A DNA stretch of 64,000 nucleotides from assembly GCF_001447195.1 (NCBI RefSeq), contig NZ_LFRI01000144.1:62001-126000 (forward strand). The letters run 5' to 3'. Below are positions 26,580-35,480 of this stretch, in pieces (positions within the stretch are counted from its first letter, which is position 1; each line of letters opens with the position of its first letter). The notes beneath the pieces are model-generated. The model made no database searches. It saw nothing but the letters and a program-made list of their open reading frames with translations, and was not told the origin of the DNA. Both the position numbers and the translations under genes were made by a program. Source of the DNA: Aquabacterium parvum. Lineage in GTDB: Bacteria > Pseudomonadota > Gammaproteobacteria > Burkholderiales > Burkholderiaceae_C.

Positions 26580-28196
26580 ATGAGCACCATCCCAGCTGAG
26601 CAGGACGGCATAACCGCCGAGGCCGACGTCACCCTGGCCTACCTCCTGCGCCGCATGCGCAGCAAGAGCGATTTTCCGGCCCTGTCCGCGTCCGTGGCTC
26701 GCGTGCAGGTGCTGTCCGAATCGGAAACCGACAGCCTGCAGTCCCTGTGCGACGAGATCCTCAAGGACGTGGCCCTGACGCAAAAGCTGCTGCGCGTGGT
26801 CAACACGGCCCACTACCGCCGTGCAGGCAGCGACCCCATCAGCACCATCTCGCGCGCGGTCAGCCTCATCGGCGTGGGCGGCGTGCGCAACCTGGCGCTG
26901 TCGCTGATGCTGCTGGACCACATGCAGGACCAGGGGCACGCCCACCAACTCAAACAAGCCTTCCTGCACACGGTGATGGCGGGTACCTTGGCCAGCGAAC
27001 TCGCCGTCAACCCGCGCGAGGCCGAAGAGGTGTTCGTCGGGGCGCTGTTCAGGCGACTGGGATGGTTGCTGGTGGCCTTCTACCTGCCCGACGATGCCGA
27101 TCAGATCCGCCAGCGTGGTGGCGAGCCTGGCCTGGCCTCGACCGCCGACAGCGCGCGCATCGTCCAGCAGGTGCTGGGCGTGGGCCTGGAGGCACTGGCC
27201 GATCACGTGGGGCGCGAATGGGGCCTGCCCGCCGACCTGCTGGCCAGCATGCGTTCCCCAGGTGAGGCGGTGCCCACGCATTCGCTCGCAGGTCACCCCA
27301 GCCGCGTGCACTGGCTGGCCAGCCTGGCGCAGTCGGCCTCGGACGCCATGTTGCACACCGAGCCAGCGCAACTGGGCGACGCCTTGCGAAAGCTGCAGCG
27401 CCGCTACCAGGCGTCGCTGGGGTTGGAAGGGGACGTGCTGCAGGAAGCCGCTGGTCGCTCGCGCCAACGCCTGACCGACCTCACCCGCGCGCTGAACCTG
27501 TCGGTGCCAGCGTCCTCACCCGCCGAGCGCCTGCTGGACCTGTACTACGTCGACGCGCCCAACGAGGGGCAGGGCGCGGACGCCACCCCTGGTGAGCTGG
27601 CCGACGAGGTGGAGCTCAGCGCCCTGAGCCAGGAGCCCGTTGACCAGGTCCTGGACCGCGAGGCCATCCTCACCCACGGCATCCAGGACATCACCAACAC
27701 CCTGGTCGAGTCGTTCAAGCTGCAGACGGTGCTGCACATGGTGCTCGAGACGATCTGGCGCGGCCTGGGTGCCCGCCGCGTCGTCTTCTGCCTGCGCGAC
27801 GCCAAGACCAACACCCTGGTGGGTCGCCTGGGCCTGGGTGAGGGCGCCGACGTGCTCAAGGCGGCATTTCAGATCGGCCTGAACGTGCAGCCCGGCCAGC
27901 AGCCCGACCTGTTCGCCGCCGTGTGCCACCGCAACGTCGACACCCTGATCGCCGATGCCAGCGTGGCCGCCGTGGTGCGCCTGCTGCCAGGCTGGTTTCA
28001 GGCCCACGTGCAAGCGCCGACCTTTTTGGTGCTGCCGCTGTGGATGAAGCGGCCCAACCAGCCTGATGTGGTGCTGGGCATGATCTACGTCGACCAGGCC
28101 GAGGCCGGTGGCCTGGTGCTGGACGAGCGCACCTTGTCCTTGCTGCGCACGCTGCGCAACCAGGTCATCATGGCCTTCAAGCAGACGGCGGGCTGA
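26580..28196 (+). CDS. HDOD domain protein with C-terminal GAF domain
   Basis: 538 residues. An HDOD domain spans about 30-240 (FPALSASVARVQVL, LTQKLLRVVNTAHYRR, ISRAVSLIGVGGVRNLAL), followed by a linker and a GAF-like domain at about 365-535 (LQTVLHMVLETIWRGLGARRVVFCLRD ... LRNQVIMAFKQTAG). HDOD proteins relay signals, often to c-di-GMP or motility systems; the GAF part should bind a small ligand. There is no kinase domain, unlike some HDOD-GAF relatives. GACAAT in the upstream gap may be its -10. trmL follows 18 bases later. Confidence 0.85.
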   Translation: MSTIPAEQDGITAEADVTLAYLLRRMRSKSDFPALSASVARVQVLSESETDSLQSLCDEILKDVALTQKLLRVVNTAHYRRAGSDPISTISRAVSLIGVGGVRNLALSLMLLDHMQDQGHAHQLKQAFLHTVMAGTLASELAVNPREAEEVFVGALFRRLGWLLVAFYLPDDADQIRQRGGEPGLASTADSARIVQQVLGVGLEALADHVGREWGLPADLLASMRSPGEAVPTHSLAGHPSRVHWLASLAQSASDAMLHTEPAQLGDALRKLQRRYQASLGLEGDVLQEAAGRSRQRLTDLTRALNLSVPASSPAERLLDLYYVDAPNEGQGADATPGELADEVELSALSQEPVDQVLDREAILTHGIQDITNTLVESFKLQTVLHMVLETIWRGLGARRVVFCLRDAKTNTLVGRLGLGEGADVLKAAFQIGLNVQPGQQPDLFAAVCHRNVDTLIADASVAAVVRLLPGWFQAHVQAPTFLVLPLWMKRPNQPDVVLGMIYVDQAEAGGLVLDERTLSLLRTLRNQVIMAFKQTAG

Positions 28197-28200
28197 GGGC

Positions 28201-28206
28201 TATCAT
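28201..28206 (+). promoter_or_regulatory. Possible -10 element of trmL
   Basis: TATCAT, five of six matches, ends eight bases before the trmL ATG. No -35 is recognised; it would give a nearly leaderless transcript. Confidence 0.25.
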
Positions 28207-28214
28207 CGCGCCCC

Positions 28215-28685
28215 ATGTTCCGCATCGTCCTGGTCCACCCCGAGATCCCGCCCAACACCGGCAACGTCATCCGGCTGGCGGCCAACACCGGCTGCGAGCT
28301 GCACCTCATCGAGCCGCTGGGTTTTTCGATGGACGACAAGCTGCTGCGCCGGGCCGGGCTCGATTACCACGAGTACGCACCGGTGAGGCGCCACGCCAGC
28401 TGGCAAGCCTTCGTGGATGCGATGCAGCCTGACGCCTCGCGGATGTTTGCGTTCACCACGCGCGGCAGCCGGCCCTTCGGCGAGGTGAGCTGGCACAGCG
28501 GTGACTGGTTGGTGTTCGGGTGCGAAACGGCTGGCCTGCCGCCCGAGTTGCGCGAGACCTTCCCACTGCCCCAGCGCGTGCGCTTGCCCATGCGGGCCGA
28601 CCAGCGCAGCCTCAACCTGAGCAACGCGGTGGCGGTGGCGGTGTTCGAGGCCTGGCGCCAGAACGGCTACGCGGGTGGGGGCTGA
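28215..28685 (+). CDS. trmL: tRNA (cytidine/uridine(34)-2'-O)-methyltransferase
   Basis: 156 residues, normal for TrmL. SPOUT-class knot motifs: HPEIPPNTGNVIRLAANTG at the N-terminus, FGCETAGLPPEL, and the C-terminal MRADQRSLNLSNAVAVAVFEAWRQ trefoil segment that binds S-adenosylmethionine. It methylates the ribose of the wobble base in tRNA-Leu isoacceptors. It converges with gpsA; the gpsA-trmL neighbourhood is common in Burkholderiales. Confidence 0.93.
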   Translation: MFRIVLVHPEIPPNTGNVIRLAANTGCELHLIEPLGFSMDDKLLRRAGLDYHEYAPVRRHASWQAFVDAMQPDASRMFAFTTRGSRPFGEVSWHSGDWLVFGCETAGLPPELRETFPLPQRVRLPMRADQRSLNLSNAVAVAVFEAWRQNGYAGGG

Positions 28686-28735
28686 TCTGCCCGACCAGGC
28701 GCCGGGCGTGGTCTCGGGCTTTCATCGGCCTGGCG

Positions 28736-29731
28736 TCAGCCTTCGGCCTTGGCCTCGCGGCGCATCAGCGCACCCACGGCTTGTGCCGGGCCCATGCGAC
28801 CCTCCAGCACGGCCACCACGGCTTCGGTGATGGGCATGCTCACGCCCAGGGCCTGCGCGCGTTGCCACACGGTGGGCGCGGTGTAAACGCCTTCGGCCAC
28901 GTGACCCAGCTCGTGCAGGATCTGCGGCAGCGGCTTGCCCGTGGCCAGTTGCAGCCCGACGTTGCGGTTGCGCGAGAGGCTGCCGGTGGCGGTCAGCACC
29001 AGGTCGCCCAGGCCCGACAGGCCCATGAAGGTGTCGGGGCGTGCGCCCAGGGCCACGCCCAGGCGGGTCATCTCGGCCAGGCCGCGCGTGATGAGGGCGG
29101 CGCGGGCGTTCAGGCCCAGCTCCAGGCCGTCGGCGATGCCGGTGGCGATCGCCAGCACGTTCTTGACCGCGCCGCCCACTTCGACACCAACCGGGTCGGG
29201 CGAGGTGTAGACGCGCAGCGAATCGGAGTGGAAGGTGCGCACGGCCAGCTCGCCGAGCGAAGCGTCGGGGCTGGCGGCGACCAGTGCGGTCGGTCGGCCG
29301 ATGGCCACTTCGTGCGCGAAGCTCGGACCGGAGAGCACCCCGGTGCGCGCCTGCGGGCTCACGGCCCGCGCGATTTCATGCCCCAGCCGACCGGTGCCTT
29401 TTTCGAAGCCCTTGCACAGCCACAGCGCAGCGGCGTCAGCCGGCAGGCGTTGCAGCACCTCGGCCAACGCCGCCATGGGCGTGCCGATGATGATCAGGCC
29501 TTGTCGTGCGTGCGCGTGCGCCACGGCCTGAGCGAAGTCGGCCGAGACTTGCAGCGCCTCAGGGAAGGGGGCGTCGGGCAGGTAGCGCGCGTTGCGGCGC
29601 GCTCGCTGCATCTCGGCCGCCTGGGCGGCGTCGCGCGCCCACAGGTGCACCGGCACGCCTTGTCGCGCCGCGCTGATGGCCAGCGCGGTGCCCCAGGCGC
29701 CGGCCCCCAGGACCGTGATCGGTGGGGTCAT
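28736..29731 (-). CDS. gpsA: NAD(P)H-dependent glycerol-3-phosphate dehydrogenase
   Basis: 331 residues. Rossmann motif [14 protein letters not shown] at the N-terminus, [32 protein letters not shown], and the active-site lysine region [21 protein letters not shown], plus [11 protein letters not shown]. It reduces dihydroxyacetone phosphate to sn-glycerol-3-phosphate for phospholipid synthesis. It follows secB after four bases on the same strand, an arrangement widely seen in proteobacteria. Confidence 0.96.
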   Translation of the reverse strand: MTPPITVLGAGAWGTALAISAARQGVPVHLWARDAAQAAEMQRARRNARYLPDAPFPEALQVSADFAQAVAHAHARQGLIIIGTPMAALAEVLQRLPADAAALWLCKGFEKGTGRLGHEIARAVSPQARTGVLSGPSFAHEVAIGRPTALVAASPDASLGELAVRTFHSDSLRVYTSPDPVGVEVGGAVKNVLAIATGIADGLELGLNARAALITRGLAEMTRLGVALGARPDTFMGLSGLGDLVLTATGSLSRNRNVGLQLATGKPLPQILHELGHVAEGVYTAPTVWQRAQALGVSMPITEAVVAVLEGRMGPAQAVGALMRREAKAEG

Positions 29732-29735
29732 CCGC

Positions 29736-30185
29736 TCAGGCGTTGGCCTGCTGGGCAGCGGCTTGCTGCAGCTGCGACTCGTACATGGCCTGGAAGTTGA
29801 CTTCGGTCAGGTGCACGGCGGGGAAGCCGGTGCGGTTGAGCGTGTCGGCCACGGTGGCGCGCAGGTAGGGGTAGACGATCTGCGGGCAGGCGATGGCGAT
29901 GATCGGCTGCAGTTGCTCTTGCGGGATGTTGCGGATCTCGAACAGGCCGGCTTGCTTGGCTTCGATCAGGAACAGCACCTTGTCGTTGACCTTGGCGGTC
30001 ACGGTGGCGGTCACGGCCACTTCATAGATGCCTTCAACCACCGGTTCGGCGTGCAGGTTCAGTTGCACGTCGATCTGGGGTTGGCCCTGCTCCAGCAGGA
30101 TCTGCGGGGCGTTGGGCAGCTCCAGGGACAGGTCCTTGAGGTAGATGCGCTGGATGGCAAAGCTGGGCTGGGCTTGTTCGCTCAT
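29736..30185 (-). CDS. secB: Protein-export chaperone SecB
   Basis: 149 residues, matching Sec[26 protein letters not shown] at the start, the [18 protein letters not shown] strand, [10 protein letters not shown] and [25 protein letters not shown]. The tetrameric chaperone holds preproteins unfolded and delivers them to SecA. In most proteobacteria grxC lies immediately upstream; here grxC is 3.5 kb away at 33664-33927 with three unrelated genes in between. Confidence 0.96.
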   Translation of the reverse strand: MSEQAQPSFAIQRIYLKDLSLELPNAPQILLEQGQPQIDVQLNLHAEPVVEGIYEVAVTATVTAKVNDKVLFLIEAKQAGLFEIRNIPQEQLQPIIAIACPQIVYPYLRATVADTLNRTGFPAVHLTEVNFQAMYESQLQQAAAQQANA

Positions 30186-30290
30186 GACGGTTCCTTGGTT
30201 TGTTCGGTGGGCCCGGGCGTCGCAGGTTGCGCGCTCTGACGGGTCTGTCTCCGGTGCGGGGGATTATGGCGCAGCGCCGTGACAGGCCTG

Positions 30291-32390
30291 TCACAGGGCT
30301 GAGGGGGGTGTTGCCTCAGGGTTTGCCCGCTCGCCCAGGTAGCGCAGCAGGTCGGGCAGCTTGAGCCCGGGGCTGTAGAGCCAGCCCTGGAACTGGTCGC
30401 AGCCCAGCTCCTGCAACAAAGCTTGCTGGCTGGGTGTCTCGACGTATTCGGCGATGACGTTCACCCCTTGCGAAGAGCCCAGGCGAGTCACCGTGCGCAC
30501 GATGTCCTGGTTGACCAGGTTGTGCTCGATGCCCCGCGTGATGCAACCATCGAGTTTGATGGCGGACAACTTGATGCGCTGCAGGTACAGCAGCGAGGTG
30601 TAGCCCATGCCGAAGTCGTCCATGCTCAGGGCCACGCCCAGGTCCTGCAGGGCGTGCAGGGTGCGGTCTGAGGCCTCGGTGATGTTGAGTGCCCGGCCCT
30701 CGGTGACTTCGAGCTTGAGCTGGCCAGGCGCGACCTGGTGCTGTCTCAACGCCTGAGCGACGGTGGTCGGCAGCGAGCTGCTCTCAAGCTGAACCGGCGA
30801 GACGTTGACGGCCACTTTCACCTCATGCCCGGACCTCTGCCAGGTCGCCAGGTCGCGGCAGGCGCGGTCGATCGCGAAGGCGCCGATGCGGTGGATCAGC
30901 AAGCACTCTTCGGCCGGGTTGATGATGGCCGGTGCCGGGATGAGGCCGTACTCGGCATGCTCCCAACGGATCAAAGCCTCGACGCTGACCACGCGCCCCT
31001 GCATGTCGTGCACGGGCTGGTAGACCAGGTACACGCGCTCGCTGCCCAGGTCCTTCTCGAACTCCTTGACCAGCGCCCGAGCGATGCGCCCGTAGCGATC
31101 GGTCCGCTCGAGCATGCCCTCGCTGCCGCGCACAGGGGCGCAAAGGAAATTGAGCGTGTCCTTGAGCATGGCCCCGAAATCCTGCTTGCGGTCGCGCTCG
31201 AGCCTTTGCACGAAGGGCAGGTAGATCAGGGTCGACAGCAGCAGCCCGCCCAGCTGGATGGCAACGCCCACCCACGAGCCGGTCAGCAGGTGCCCGGACA
31301 GCAGGATGGGCGTGGACCAGCTGACCGCCTCGGTCGGCCCCGACGGGGGCAGCCAGCTCAGCACCGCGCTGGCCAACAGGCTGTTGAGCAGCGGCGCGGC
31401 CACGAAGGCCCCCAGCCAGCGCAGCCCGAACACCAGGGGGATGCCAAAGAGCAGCAGCTCGTTGACGTTGATGATGGCTGGCAGCACAGAGGCCCAGGCC
31501 AGGCGACGCATGACCGGGTCGCGCCCGCGCAGCAAGATGGCCAGGATCAGGCCCCAGGTGGCGCCAGCGTCGCCCAGGTGCGCAAAGGCGTTGACCACCA
31601 TCGGGTTGCCCAGGGGGTGAGACAGGTCGGCACCAGGCGGGGCGATCCAGGCCGAATCCTGCTCGCTCCAGTGCAGGATGATCTGACCGCCGTTCACGCC
31701 CACCAGCCACAACAGCTGGTTGACCAGGACCAGCACCGCGTTGAGCAACCAGGTCCCCAGGCTCTGAACCTGACCGAGCGCCACGTGCATCGGCGCCAGT
31801 GAGGTGTTCAGGGTGTGCAGGCCAGCATGAGCCAGAGAAGAGGTGGCCCACGCACAAGCCATCACCACGGCGCCGAACGAGGCCATGCGGATGCCGAACT
31901 GAAGGGTGTCGCCGATCTGGTAGTCGATGGCGTGCCGGGGCGCAGGGAAAGTGCGCTCCAGCAGGTGAAGCACCTCGGCGGTGAAAACGCCCAGCACCAG
32001 GCCCTTGAACAGGCTGGCGTAGCCCAGGTCTTCGAGCACCACCTGGCCTTCGGGGGCGACACCCAGCACGAAGGTCGCGGCGGCGACCAGCGAGGTCCCG
32101 GCCATGGAAGGAAAGTGGCGGCGCTCCTTTTCGTCGAGCAAGAGCGAGATCCGCGAGGCCACGATCATGGCGCTGGTCATGCCCGTGATGCCGTTCGTGG
32201 CCTGCACCAGGGTGGCCGCTGCGGCGGTCCAGTCTGCGCCGAACACACTGGCCATCGCTTCCCGGTAAATGGGCAGCGGAAGGTACAGGGCCGCGTTGGC
32301 CAGCGCCCCGATCAAAGCCAGCGGCAGCAGCAGGATCAGCGCGTTGCGGATGCCTTCCGCCCACAGGGACAGCTTGTCACGCCAGGCCAA
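30291..32390 (-). CDS. PTS EIIC-like membrane domain fused to EAL phosphodiesterase
   Basis: 699 residues. Residues about 1-400 form a polytopic domain resembling the lactose/cellobiose-type PTS EIIC (LVNQLLWLVGVNGGQI near 222-237, GNPMVVNAFAHLGDAGATWG near 261-280, INVNELLLFGIPLVF at 307-321). Residues about 430-690 are an EAL c-di-GMP phosphodiesterase with key residues kept: E471 of EAL, N529, E561/E564, D591-D592, K612, D614, E648 and Q668 (two changes from consensus: DDFGMG and AEYVE). No IIA or IIB domain and no HPr site are present, so it probably senses a sugar rather than transporting it. It starts its own unit, 135 bases before DUF1304. Confidence 0.9.
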   Translation of the reverse strand: MAWRDKLSLWAEGIRNALILLLPLALIGALANAALYLPLPIYREAMASVFGADWTAAAATLVQATNGITGMTSAMIVASRISLLLDEKERRHFPSMAGTSLVAAATFVLGVAPEGQVVLEDLGYASLFKGLVLGVFTAEVLHLLERTFPAPRHAIDYQIGDTLQFGIRMASFGAVVMACAWATSSLAHAGLHTLNTSLAPMHVALGQVQSLGTWLLNAVLVLVNQLLWLVGVNGGQIILHWSEQDSAWIAPPGADLSHPLGNPMVVNAFAHLGDAGATWGLILAILLRGRDPVMRRLAWASVLPAIINVNELLLFGIPLVFGLRWLGAFVAAPLLNSLLASAVLSWLPPSGPTEAVSWSTPILLSGHLLTGSWVGVAIQLGGLLLSTLIYLPFVQRLERDRKQDFGAMLKDTLNFLCAPVRGSEGMLERTDRYGRIARALVKEFEKDLGSERVYLVYQPVHDMQGRVVSVEALIRWEHAEYGLIPAPAIINPAEECLLIHRIGAFAIDRACRDLATWQRSGHEVKVAVNVSPVQLESSSLPTTVAQALRQHQVAPGQLKLEVTEGRALNITEASDRTLHALQDLGVALSMDDFGMGYTSLLYLQRIKLSAIKLDGCITRGIEHNLVNQDIVRTVTRLGSSQGVNVIAEYVETPSQQALLQELGCDQFQGWLYSPGLKLPDLLRYLGERANPEATPPSAL

Positions 32391-32510
32391 GGTGTCTCCA
32401 CGCTGGTCAGTGTGCGGCCATCATCGTGGAGCGAGCCTTGGCACACAAGGCGGGGCAGCCCGCATGCCGCGGCACGTGTGCACCGCGCGCCACGCGTCAG
32501 GGCAGGCCGC

Positions 32511-32882
32511 TCAAAGCAGCATCAGCGCCAGCGCGATGCCGGCGGGCAGGGCCTGGATCGGCAGGATGCGCCAGCTCGCCGAGGCACCGCCGAACACCCC
32601 GGCGATCACCACGCAGCCCAGGAAGAATGTGCGGATGTCGGCGCCCGCAGCGCCCAGCCAGCAGCCCCAGGCCAGGCCGGCCGCCAAAAAGCCGTTGTAC
32701 AGGCCCTGGTTGGCCGCCAGCACCCGGGTGGATTCGGCGAACTCTCGGGTCAGGCCGAAAGCCTTGCGCCCAGCGGGCCGGGTCCACAGGAACATCTCCA
32801 GAACCAGGAAGCCCAGGTGTTGCAAAGCCACGAAGGCGGTCAGCCACAGGGCCAGGGTGGAGGTGAAGGCGAGGGTGTCCAT
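32511..32882 (-). CDS. DUF1304 membrane protein
   Basis: 123 residues from the ATG at 32882 (the frame up to 32939 crosses the promoter). Four predicted helices and the DUF1304 pattern LQHLGFLVLEMFLW and ANQGLYNGFLAAGLAWGCWLG. Function unknown; members are small integral membrane proteins often found beside TetR or MarR regulators. It is divergent from a TetR gene and has a promoter overlapped by a palindrome, so it is probably the target of that repressor. Confidence 0.87.
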   Translation of the reverse strand: MDTLAFTSTLALWLTAFVALQHLGFLVLEMFLWTRPAGRKAFGLTREFAESTRVLAANQGLYNGFLAAGLAWGCWLGAAGADIRTFFLGCVVIAGVFGGASASWRILPIQALPAGIALALMLL

Positions 32883-32912
32883 GCGGTGGCGCTGTGTCGG
32901 CGTGCAGTTGAG

Positions 32913-32934
32913 TTTTTTACTGTAGAGTACAAAA
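32913..32934. promoter_or_regulatory. Palindromic operator between DUF1304 and TetR genes
   Basis: TACT-GTAG-AGTA (32918-32929) flanked, after one mismatch, by TTTT on the left and AAAA on the right: an inverted repeat of 22 bases. It covers the -10 of the DUF1304 promoter and is a good candidate for the TetR binding site. Confidence 0.5.
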
Positions 32935-32947
32935 ATCAATGCGTCAA
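32919..32947 (-). promoter_or_regulatory. Promoter of the DUF1304 gene
   Basis: On the minus strand TTGACG (32942-32947, five of six) and TACAGT (32919-32924, four of six) with a 17-base spacer; the ATG is 36 bases further on. Confidence 0.55.
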
Positions 32948-32971
32948 TGAATTTTTGACTGACTGGTAAGA

Positions 32972-33580
32972 ATGAATGCCAAGCCTCGGGGCCGCCCCCG
33001 TGCCTACGATCCTCAAACGGTGCTCCAGCAGGTCCAGCAGGCCTTCTGGGGCAAAGGCTATGCCGACACCTCGCTGGACGACCTGTGCGAAGCCGCTGGC
33101 GTCAACAAGGCCAGTCTCTACGCGGGCCTGGGTGACAAGGCGCAGCTCTACCGCCTGGCCCTGCAGAGCTATGTCAAGCAGGTGGGAGACGGCATGGCTG
33201 CCGCGCTTGACGCGCCAGGCCTGACCTTGGCTCAGGCGCTCGAGCGGCTGCTGGCGCAGACGGTGGCCATTTACCGAGGTGCCCGGGGGTGTTTCATGGT
33301 GTCGACCGCGCCGATGGTGGCCTGGCAGGACGAAGCCGTGCGGGCGCTGATGCAGCAGGCGCTGGCGGGGCAGTCGGCCTTGCTGGCGGCGCGCTTCGAG
33401 CGTGCCGCACGCGAAGGCGAGTTGAGCGATGCGCTGCCGGCGTCAGCGCTGGCGGGCCTGTTCGCGGCGCTGATGCATTCGCTGTCGTTGAGGGCGCGCG
33501 CTGGTTTGCCCGAGCCCGAACTGTTGCGCTGGGCTCAGGCGGAGCTGGCGCTGTTGCTGGCCCTGGCGCGGCCTGTGTGA
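32972..33580 (+). CDS. TetR family transcriptional regulator
   Basis: 202 residues. N-terminal helix-turn-helix (GRPRAYDPQTVLQQVQQAFWGKGYADTSLDDLCEAAGVNKASLYAGLGDKAQLY, about 6-60) and a TetR_C domain with GARGCFMVSTAPM. The ATG at 32972 is preceded by GGTAAG. It is divergent from the DUF1304 gene across a strong palindrome and probably represses it and itself. The inducer is unknown. Confidence 0.88.
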   Translation: MNAKPRGRPRAYDPQTVLQQVQQAFWGKGYADTSLDDLCEAAGVNKASLYAGLGDKAQLYRLALQSYVKQVGDGMAAALDAPGLTLAQALERLLAQTVAIYRGARGCFMVSTAPMVAWQDEAVRALMQQALAGQSALLAARFERAAREGELSDALPASALAGLFAALMHSLSLRARAGLPEPELLRWAQAELALLLALARPV

Positions 33581-33663
33581 CGTGATGCCGGCCAGCGTCT
33601 GAACGGCTGAGGGGCCTGTTGCCCGCTCAGTCCCTGAAGGCTTGAAGGCCTGGAGACCTGGTG

Positions 33664-33927
33664 TCAGGCCTGACCAGCCAGCATGGGCAGCAAGCCACCA
33701 CGTTGGTCCAGCGCGATGAGGTCATCGCAGCCGCCCACATGGGTCTCGCCGATGAAGATTTGGGGCACGGTGCGCCGGCCCGTGATGGCCATCATGTGGT
33801 CGCGCTGGCTGGGGTCCAGGTCGATGCGGACTTCTTCGATGGCCTCGACCCCGCGCTGCTTGAGCAGCATCTTGGCCCGCTGGCAGTAGGGGCAGACCTG
33901 GGTGGTGTACATCTTGACGGCTTGCAT
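33664..33927 (-). CDS. grxC: Glutaredoxin 3
   Basis: 87 residues from the ATG at 33927; the longer frame has no homologous-looking part. The dithiol active site CPYC is at 12-15 (TTQVCPYCQRAKMLL), with TVPQIFIGETHVGGCDDL as the glutathione-binding cis-Pro and GG region. It reduces protein and mixed disulfides with glutathione. It lies downstream of a rhodanese on the same strand. The usual partner secB is not adjacent. Confidence 0.93.
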   Translation of the reverse strand: MQAVKMYTTQVCPYCQRAKMLLKQRGVEAIEEVRIDLDPSQRDHMMAITGRRTVPQIFIGETHVGGCDDLIALDQRGGLLPMLAGQA

Positions 33928-34108
33928 GGTGCGGCAGGTGCAGGGTGGTGCGGTGGAGGGGGCAGCGCCAGGCAGGCGCGGCAACGCCATTGTCCCGCCA
34001 GAGCGATGCCCGCCTGGCGCGTGGGGACTAGCGTGCGCCTGCCACGAAAGCTCGCTGGCTGGCGCCGTTGGCGTCGTTGGCGGCGTGATGCACGCCTGCG
34101 CCGCTGAA

Positions 34109-34531
34109 TCAGGCCTTGCTGGCCTTCTCGATCGGCAGGTTGGCTTCTCGCCAGGCCTTGAGGCCACCTGCGAGCGACTGCACGTTCTCGTGCCCCATCT
34201 TTTTCAACTCGACCACGGCCTTGGCAGAGCGCTGACCGCTGGCGCACACCACCACGATGGGCAGCTTTTTGTTGCCGGGCAGGCCCTTGGCGGTGCCCAG
34301 GTCGGCCAGCGGGATGTGCTTGGCGCCCGCCACGTGGCCAGCAGCGAACTCTTCGGCGCTGCACACGTCGATGACGACGGCTTTCTCCTTGTTCATCAGC
34401 TGCACGGCCAGGGCTGGCGTGATGCCGCCGTTGCCGGCTTGCTGGAGCTGCTGCCAAAGCAGGATGCCGCCCGAAGAGGCTGCGGCCAGGATCCAGATCC
34501 AGTTGTCGGCAAGGAAGCTCGAGGAGGTCAT
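34109..34531 (-). CDS. Membrane-anchored rhodanese-like protein
   Basis: 140 residues. One N-terminal membrane helix (WIWILAAASSGGILLWQQL, about 11-29) is followed by a single rhodanese domain with the active-site cysteine in VVVCASGQRSAKAV. The domain probably faces the cytoplasm and may carry sulfane sulfur. Rhodanese-grxC-secB is a conserved order in Burkholderiales; here a 181-base gap without features separates it from grxC. Confidence 0.9.
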   Translation of the reverse strand: MTSSSFLADNWIWILAAASSGGILLWQQLQQAGNGGITPALAVQLMNKEKAVVIDVCSAEEFAAGHVAGAKHIPLADLGTAKGLPGNKKLPIVVVCASGQRSAKAVVELKKMGHENVQSLAGGLKAWREANLPIEKASKA

Positions 34532-34611
34532 GCAGGGGTGCTTTCGCGAGAAGAGACGTCAGGGGCCCGGGAAGGGCGTCGGCCAGGGACCCGATGCACG
34601 GGGGGCACAGG

Positions 34612-34641
34612 TTCACCAGGAATCGGCCGCGATTTTATAAT
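34612..34641 (+). promoter_or_regulatory. Promoter of gpmA
   Basis: TTCACC (34612-34617, four of six) and the perfect TATAAT (34636-34641) with an 18-base spacer, 38 bases before the ATG. Confidence 0.55.
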
Positions 34642-34679
34642 CGAGGGCTAGCCTCATCAGAAACCACCGAGACCCGACC

Positions 34680-35423
34680 ATGTACAAGCTCGTGCTGATC
34701 CGCCACGGCGAATCGACCTGGAACCTGGAAAACCGCTTCACCGGCTGGACCGACGTGGAGCTCACGCCCACTGGTGTGTCGCAGGCCATGTCGGCCGGCA
34801 AGCTGCTCAAGGCCGAAGGCTACGAGTTCGACGTCGCCTACACCTCGGTGCTCAAGCGCGCCATCCACACCCTGAACTACGCCCTCGACGAGATGGATCG
34901 CAGCTGGCTGCCCGTCGTCAAGGACTGGCGCCTCAACGAGCGCCACTACGGCGGCCTGCAGGGCCTGAACAAGGGCGACATGGCCAAGCAGTACGGCGAC
35001 GAGCAAGTGCTGATCTGGCGCCGCAGCTACGACACCCCGCCGCCGGCCTTGGAGCCCACCGACCCGCGCGGCCAGCGCCAGGACCTGCGCTACGCCAAGC
35101 TCAACCCCGAGCAAGTGCCCCTGACCGAGTGCCTCAAGGACACCGTCGCTCGCGTGGTGCCTTACTGGACCGACGTGCTGGCCCCGGCCATCAAGAGCGG
35201 CCAGCGCATCGTCATCGCCGCGCACGGCAACTCGATCCGCGCCCTCATCAAGTACCTCGACAACATCAGCGACAACGACATCGTCAGCCTCAACATCCCC
35301 AATGGCATCCCGCTGGTGTACGAGCTCGACGCCGACCTCAAGCCCATCAAGCACTACTACCTGGGTGACGCCGAAGCGGCTGCCGCAGCGGCTGCCGCCG
35401 TGGCCAAGCAAGGCAAGGCCTGA
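34680..35423 (+). CDS. gpmA: 2,3-bisphosphoglycerate-dependent phosphoglycerate mutase
   Basis: 247 residues, normal for GpmA. The phospho-histidine motif [18 protein letters not shown] is at the N-terminus, with [13 protein letters not shown], and the second histidine in [15 protein letters not shown]. It interconverts 3- and 2-phosphoglycerate in glycolysis and gluconeogenesis. The C-terminus ends in an alanine-rich tail ([17 protein letters not shown]) not needed for the fold. It is probably monocistronic; the next gene is on the other strand. Confidence 0.96.
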   Translation: MYKLVLIRHGESTWNLENRFTGWTDVELTPTGVSQAMSAGKLLKAEGYEFDVAYTSVLKRAIHTLNYALDEMDRSWLPVVKDWRLNERHYGGLQGLNKGDMAKQYGDEQVLIWRRSYDTPPPALEPTDPRGQRQDLRYAKLNPEQVPLTECLKDTVARVVPYWTDVLAPAIKSGQRIVIAAHGNSIRALIKYLDNISDNDIVSLNIPNGIPLVYELDADLKPIKHYYLGDAEAAAAAAAAVAKQGKA

Positions 35424-35480
35424 CCCTGGCCGGGTGCTTCGCCCACCTCGCGGCGGCCGCCCCGCTGTCGCGGTTGGCGA

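Noticed and set aside
33928-34108. Gap between grxC and rhodanese examined for a small gene or repeat
   Set aside because: Only short GC-rich near-repeats; no start with ribosome binding site and no perfect inverted repeat.
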